NCBI GenBank assembly: GCA_030696435.1
Contig: JAUYSF010000404.1
Span: 1-9,946, forward strand
Length of the DNA: 9,946 nt
Source: Desulfoprunum sp.
GTDB lineage: Bacteria > Desulfobacterota > Desulfobulbia > Desulfobulbales > Desulfocapsaceae
Reading direction: 5' to 3'
The notes beneath the pieces are model-generated. The model had not been told where the DNA came from. It ran no database searches and saw nothing but the letters and a program-made list of their open reading frames with translations. Shown here piece after piece: positions 6,615-9,946 of this stretch. A program made the translations under genes and the position numbers. Numbering within the stretch: position 1 is the stretch's first letter; each line of letters begins with the position of its first letter.

Positions 6615-6651
6615 TTTTTGCTTTATAAAAACTGGGGAGTGTCCCTATTTT
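6591..6651 (+). repeat. 61-bp palindromic repeat, copy A (left end of lipoprotein island)
   Basis: The outer stem AAAATAGGGAC at 6595-6605 pairs exactly with GTCCCTATTTT at 6641-6651. The inner stem AGTTTTT at 6613-6619 pairs with AAAAACT at 6627-6633; the segment between them is only partly paired. The reverse complement of 8148-8208 matches it at 59 of 61 positions. The organisation resembles REP elements mobilised by IS200-like RAYT transposases, none of which is encoded here. It overlaps the 3' end of the U32 gene and may terminate transcription from both of the converging genes. Confidence 0.85.
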
Positions 6652-6666
6652 CCAAATAAACTCTGA

Positions 6667-7278
6667 CTATCTCCAGCCTTTGGGAGTGGGTATTTTAGCT
6701 AGACGTTTTCTTTGGAAATACTCTTCAATTCCTTTCGTGAGTTTTTCTCTTAGATCTTTAGAGAGGAAGAGTGCTTTTTGCGCTATATCAAGCTTATCGA
6801 ATTCCTTAACATTGTCCGTTTTTAAAGAATCCAAAACTTCCAAATCAGTAAGACTTGCTTCCCACTGAGTATCTGAAACTATTTGATAAGTTATTATATA
6901 AACATGATTTGCCTTGGCATTGACACCCAGAATCAATGGCTTGCCAGTATATTTGTAGATCGTTGCTGGATTGGATATTTGAGTAAATGAAGATACACAA
7001 ATAGCATACTGGCCTGGAACAAGCTCAAATTCAACTGCTCTTCCATTAAAATAAAGGTCTTTGATTTGCTTGTCTTTTTCATCGCGAACCCAATTGATCC
7101 GCAATGAACCGCCACTCGTTGCCAAGGGTATTATTAAGGCAATCTCTTGACGAGGGAGTGGTTCTCCAGAGTAGAGGCGGGTGCCAAGCGGAGCACCAGT
7201 CGGAGCGCAACCAAATAAAAAGCACATCAGAGTAATCAACGATAGAGAAATTATTTTTCGGCAGAAGGCCTTTTTCAT
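6667..7278 (-). CDS. Hypothetical lipoprotein 1
   Basis: A 203-residue protein with a clear lipoprotein signal: positive MKKAFCRK, a hydrophobic stretch, and lipobox LFGC with lipidated C24. The residue after Cys is Ala, not Asp, so by the E. coli rule an outer-membrane location is expected. The mature part looks like a beta-rich domain (residues about 40-140, including VEFELVPGQYAI and ANHVYIITYQI, slightly reminiscent of DUF2846/PEGA-like sandwiches) followed by a charged helical tail (about 150-195, DIAQKALFLSKDLREKL). I recognise no family with confidence. The ATG at 7278 has a strong GAGGGGGA site at 7283-7290. Base composition is much more AT-rich than the flanking genes. It converges on the U32 gene and is downstream of lipoprotein 2 on the same strand, 174 bases away, so co-transcription is possible but not close. 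Confidence 0.75.
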   Translation of the reverse strand: MKKAFCRKIISLSLITLMCFLFGCAPTGAPLGTRLYSGEPLPRQEIALIIPLATSGGSLRINWVRDEKDKQIKDLYFNGRAVEFELVPGQYAICVSSFTQISNPATIYKYTGKPLILGVNAKANHVYIITYQIVSDTQWEASLTDLEVLDSLKTDNVKEFDKLDIAQKALFLSKDLREKLTKGIEEYFQRKRLAKIPTPKGWR

Positions 7279-7452
7279 ATATTCCCCCTCTTTGCGATCT
7301 GGTGGTTATTTTTAACAAATTGCCAATTTTGTTTCATCTCCTGTCGCAATTGATACTGAAAGTTGAATAGAGGCTCAGAAAAAATAGCGAAGCAAAAAAT
7401 GTTTTTCTTGGTGCTACATTGAGTCGATATCAAACATGAGAGTCCTATGTCA

Positions 7453-7980
7453 TTATTTCTCGCTCATTTCTTTAGCTAATTGTGTGTAGGCCTTTTCAAA
7501 TAGGCTTTGGAGGTTACTCTCTCTGGGATAAGTAAGCATCAGTGTCGAATACTCATCTTCTTCTTTAATCATAAAAGTGTCGGATGTTTCTATTTTCCCG
7601 GCAGACAATACATCAACCTTAACAGTCATCAAAAGATTAATCTTATTACTCATCGACCCCTGAACGAACAAAGTGAAATACTTGATATCTACTTTGACGT
7701 TGATTTTTTTTGGGGAGTTTTCATTAACTGGATATACGCTTTTAATGACCTTTTCGATCTCAGGCTTGATATCGTTTGTGAGTGTATATCTAAAATTGGC
7801 CTTACCGTTATCATTAAATAAGAGAACTTCGGTGCCTATCGGTGGCGCTTCGATTGTTACGCTCGATACCGGCTCTTTTAATTTACTAGGAGCTAAGGCC
7901 TTTGAGGATAAGGAAACCGTCTTTTCAATGACACAACCGCTCAATAAAACAGCCAAAAAAATCGCTATTACGATACGCAT
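7453..7980 (-). CDS. Hypothetical lipoprotein 2
   Basis: A 175-residue protein starting MRIVIAIFLAVLLSGCV, a short, clean lipoprotein signal with lipobox LSGC and lipidated C16. An ATG 16 codons further upstream (8028) would put an uncharged, Cys-containing stretch before the signal. The ATG at 7980 has AAGGAGA at 7986-7992 and is preferred. The mature part has TVSLSSKAL, then alternating strands and helices (ITIEAPP-like strand, NFRYTLTNDIKPEIEKVI, INVKVDIKYFTLFV, LLMTVKVDVL) and a C-terminal helix (LQSLFEKAYTQLAKEM). This loosely recalls small outer-membrane lipoproteins such as YajG, but I cannot assign a family. It is AT-rich like lipoprotein 1, and lies inside the inverted-repeat-bounded island, 226 bases downstream of the fumarase stop. 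Confidence 0.75.
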   Translation of the reverse strand: MRIVIAIFLAVLLSGCVIEKTVSLSSKALAPSKLKEPVSSVTIEAPPIGTEVLLFNDNGKANFRYTLTNDIKPEIEKVIKSVYPVNENSPKKINVKVDIKYFTLFVQGSMSNKINLLMTVKVDVLSAGKIETSDTFMIKEEDEYSTLMLTYPRESNLQSLFEKAYTQLAKEMSEK

Positions 7981-7985
7981 ACATG

Positions 7986-7992
7986 TCTCCTT
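7986..7992 (-). promoter_or_regulatory. Ribosome binding site deciding the lipoprotein 2 start
   Basis: AAGGAGA on the minus strand, five bases before the ATG at 7980. It lies inside the longer frame that would start at 8028, and shows that the shorter product with a standard lipoprotein signal is the real one. Confidence 0.8.
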
Positions 7993-8043
7993 GAAAGAGT
8001 TGAATGGAAAAAAACAGTTATTTGCCACCAGGAGTGATCCTGG

Positions 8044-8066
8044 ATGTTAGGTATAATTGCTAACAT
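8044..8066. promoter_or_regulatory. Operator-like inverted repeat upstream of lipoprotein 2
   Basis: ATGTTAG at 8044-8050 and CTAACAT at 8060-8066 form a perfect 7-bp inverted repeat with a 9-base AT-rich spacer, 64-86 bases before the lipoprotein 2 start. A minus-strand TTGACA lies just upstream (8081-8086), where the -10 region would fall within the right arm, though no good -10 hexamer is present. The placement fits a repressor or activator site. The binding protein is unknown. Confidence 0.35.
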
Positions 8067-8147
8067 GCGATCGCAGCGTTTGTCAATGAGGTATTTGACG
8101 GTAAATCAGAAATATAGGCACATTACTAGTGTTGGTTTCGTATAAGA

Positions 8148-8208
8148 AAAATAGGGACACTCCCCAGTTTTTAGAAAGCAAAAACTAGGCAGCGTTCCTA
8201 TTTTCTTT
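8148..8208 (-). repeat. 61-bp palindromic repeat, copy B (right end of lipoprotein island)
   Basis: Inverted copy of the repeat at 6591-6651 with two mismatches in 61 positions. One mismatch turns an outer-stem base pair into a G-U wobble on plus-strand RNA; the other is in the central loop. It overlaps the fumarase stop codon (TTA on the plus strand at 8207-8209) by two bases, so it begins exactly at the 3' end of that gene. It could act as a fumarase terminator and separate that gene from the lipoprotein genes. Confidence 0.85.
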
Positions 8209-9721
8209 ACTTCTTCATCCGAAGAATTTCCTGCTGCCAAAATGCCGGGCCGGTCTTGTGCACTGCCTCGCCGCGGCTGTCGACTGCCACCGTTACCGGC
8301 ATATCCTCCACTTCAAACTCGTAGATGGCCTCCATGCCGAGATCGGCAAAGGCTACCACCCGCGATTTCTTGATGGCCTTCGAGACCAGATAGGCCGCGC
8401 CGCCGACTGCCATGAGATAGACGGCGCCGTGTTTCTTGATTGAAGCGATGGTGGCATCACCGCGTTCCGACTTGCCGATCATGCCCATCAGCCCGGCCTG
8501 TTCGAGCATCATATCAGTGTACTTGTCCATCCGGGTGGAGGTGGTGGGGCCGGCCGGTCCCACCACCTCGTCGCCCACCGGGTCAACCGGGCCGACATAA
8601 TAGATGAAACGGTCTTTGAAATCGACGCCCTCCGGCAGGGGCTTGTTCTCGGCATAAAACTGTTGGATGCGCTTGTGGGCGGCATCGCGACCGGTAAGGA
8701 TCTTGCCGTTTATAAGCAGGGTCTCGCCGGTTTTCCACGTGGCGATCTCGGCCTTGGTCAGGCCGTCGAGGTGGACGCGGCGGACGTCACCACCGGCTGT
8801 AAGCGCAATCTCGGGCCAGAGGTTGATGTCGGGCGGGGTGAAGACCGCAGGGCCGTTGCCGTCAAGATGAAAATGGATGTGGCGGGCAGCCGCGCAGTTG
8901 GGGATCATCGCCACCGGCAGCGAGGCCGCGTGGGTCGGGTATTCGCGGATTTTTACATCGACCACCGTGGTTAGGCCGCCGAGGCCCTGGGCGCCGATAC
9001 CGAGGTCGTTGACTGCGTTGTAGATTTCCAGGCGCAGTTCCTCAAGTTTGTTGGCCGGGCCGCGGGCGATGAGTTCCTGCATGTCGACTGGTTCCATCAG
9101 CGATTCCTTGGCCAATAGCATGGCTTTGTCTCCGGTACCGCCTATGCCGATGCCGAGGATACCGGGTGGACACCAGCCGGCGCCCATGGCCGGTACGGTC
9201 TTTTTCACCCAGTCGACTATGGAGTCGCTCGGATTGAGCATCACAAATTTGCTCTTGTTCTCCGAGCCGCCACCCTTAGCGGCGATCAGCACTTCCAGGC
9301 CGTCGCCCGCTACCAATTCGGTATAAACTACAGCCGGGGTGTTGTCGCGGGTGTTTTTGCGATCGGTGGCGGGGCCAGCCACCACCGATTTGCGCAGGGT
9401 GTTGGTCGGGTCGCTATAGGCCCGCCGTACCCCTTCATCGACCATCTCCTGCACGGTTATATCGCTGTCAAAACGGCAATCCATGCCGATCTTGACAAAG
9501 GCCGTGACGATACCGGTATCCTGACACAACGGGCGCTTACCGATGGCGGCCATCCGGGAATTGATGAGGATCTGGCCGATGGCGTCCTTGGCTGCCTTGT
9601 TGGCCTCCCGCTTGTAAGCGGCGTGCATGGCCTGAACAAAATCGAGGGGATGATAGTAGGAGATATACTGCAGGCTGTCGGCGATGGAGTCGATAAAGTC
9701 GGCTTTCTTGATGGTCCTCAT
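8207..9721 (-). CDS. Fumarate hydratase, class I (iron-sulfur, single chain)
   Basis: A 504-residue enzyme interconverting fumarate and L-malate in the cytosol. The N-terminal catalytic domain (about 10-285) has three 4Fe-4S cysteines: C66 (RPLCQDTG), C184 (GAGWCPPG) and C276 (PNCAAARH). Their spacings of 118 and 92 are close to those of E. coli FumA (119 and 94). The C-terminal domain (about 290-504) carries GPTTSTRMD at 391-399. It is the fused, single-subunit form, slightly shorter than FumA. An ATG 15 codons upstream (9766) is open, but the ATG at 9721 has AGAGGG six bases before it and begins MRTIKKADF, typical of the family. Such oxygen-sensitive fumarases fit anaerobic metabolism (reductive or oxidative citric acid cycle, propionate pathway). 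No other pathway gene is visible beside it. A related tartrate dehydratase activity is less likely. Confidence 0.95.
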   Translation of the reverse strand: MRTIKKADFIDSIADSLQYISYYHPLDFVQAMHAAYKREANKAAKDAIGQILINSRMAAIGKRPLCQDTGIVTAFVKIGMDCRFDSDITVQEMVDEGVRRAYSDPTNTLRKSVVAGPATDRKNTRDNTPAVVYTELVAGDGLEVLIAAKGGGSENKSKFVMLNPSDSIVDWVKKTVPAMGAGWCPPGILGIGIGGTGDKAMLLAKESLMEPVDMQELIARGPANKLEELRLEIYNAVNDLGIGAQGLGGLTTVVDVKIREYPTHAASLPVAMIPNCAAARHIHFHLDGNGPAVFTPPDINLWPEIALTAGGDVRRVHLDGLTKAEIATWKTGETLLINGKILTGRDAAHKRIQQFYAENKPLPEGVDFKDRFIYYVGPVDPVGDEVVGPAGPTTSTRMDKYTDMMLEQAGLMGMIGKSERGDATIASIKKHGAVYLMAVGGAAYLVSKAIKKSRVVAFADLGMEAIYEFEVEDMPVTVAVDSRGEAVHKTGPAFWQQEILRMKK

Positions 9722-9727
9722 GGAGTG

Positions 9728-9733
9728 CCCTCT
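9728..9733 (-). promoter_or_regulatory. Ribosome binding site deciding the fumarase start
   Basis: AGAGGG on the minus strand, six bases before the ATG at 9721. The alternative ATG at 9766 has no comparable site, so the 504-residue product is preferred over 519. Confidence 0.7.
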
Positions 9734-9790
9734 TTGGCTGAAGTGATAGATTATTCGAATTGTCATTGTTGTCTGCTGAATCGGGTAAAA

Positions 9791-9820
9791 ATACTACTGC
9801 GAAAATACGTTTCTGGTCAA
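9791..9820 (-). promoter_or_regulatory. Sigma-70-like promoter for the fumarase gene
   Basis: On the minus strand, TTGACC (9820-9815, five of six matches to the -35 consensus) is followed after 18 bases by TAGTAT (9796-9791, four of six matches to the -10 consensus). Transcription would start near 9783, giving a leader of about 60 bases. If correct, the longer start at 9766 would lie about 17 bases into the transcript without a ribosome site, again favouring 9721. Confidence 0.45.
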
Positions 9821-9946
9821 GCCTCGGCTTTTATGGAGAGTAGTGCAACGGATGATACTTCATTGAAATGCGAAGAACGAGAGAATTGAAAGGTGAAGGA
9901 AGGAGTCGAAATGTAACCGTTTTGTGTCGAACCGTTTTTTGAAAGA

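Noticed and set aside
6595..6651. Calling repeat copy A a plain intrinsic terminator
   Set aside because: It may terminate transcription, but the near-identical inverted copy 1.5 kb away and the coding overlap show that it is a dispersed-type repeat first. It has no classical GC stem plus T run.
9891..9946. Strong purine-rich ribosome-site-like run (GAAGGAAGGAG) before an ATG at the right edge, plus strand
   Set aside because: The ATG at 9911 is followed at once by TAA, so no gene starts there. Any later start is outside the window.

Overview
The window reads as a bacterial chromosome segment, most probably from an anaerobic Desulfobacterota-type (deltaproteobacterial) organism. That placement is an inference. 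It rests on the GC-rich core genes, the oxygen-sensitive class I fumarase, and intergenic palindromes of a kind I associate with that group. No rRNA, tRNA, CRISPR array, phage module or intact transposon is visible.

Layout. (1) Positions 1-725, minus strand: the end of a surface-polysaccharide type locus, with the first 37 codons of a family-4-like glycosyltransferase and, just upstream, a DUF4214 protein with a coiled coil. (2) Positions 726-1617: a low-coding, moderately AT-rich scar. It holds the C-terminal remnant of an IS110-family-like transposase, palindromic elements on both sides of it, and a small acidic ORF of unknown function. (3) Positions 1618-5232, minus strand: a compact operon mnmA-mtaB-cinA (tRNA 2-thiolation, tRNA methylthiolation, CinA), with a 16-nt gap and an ATGA overlap. 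(4) Positions 5328-6614, plus strand: a U32-family protein of the TrhP (YegQ) size class, diverging from mnmA. MnmA, MtaB and the U32 protein are all plausible anticodon stem-loop modification enzymes. (5) Positions 6591-8208: an AT-rich island with two small unrelated lipoprotein genes. A nearly identical 61-bp palindromic repeat lies in opposite orientation at its two ends. (6) Positions 8207-9721, minus strand: a full-length class I fumarate hydratase with its own promoter-like region upstream.

Core metabolism and translation genes alternate with accessory material whose borders are palindromic repeats. The most notable structure is the lipoprotein cassette between inverted repeats. One repeat copy supplies the last seven codons and the stop codon of the U32 gene, and the other abuts the fumarase stop codon. 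I see no clearly new defence or enzymatic system. The unusual content is the repeat architecture and the unknown lipoproteins.
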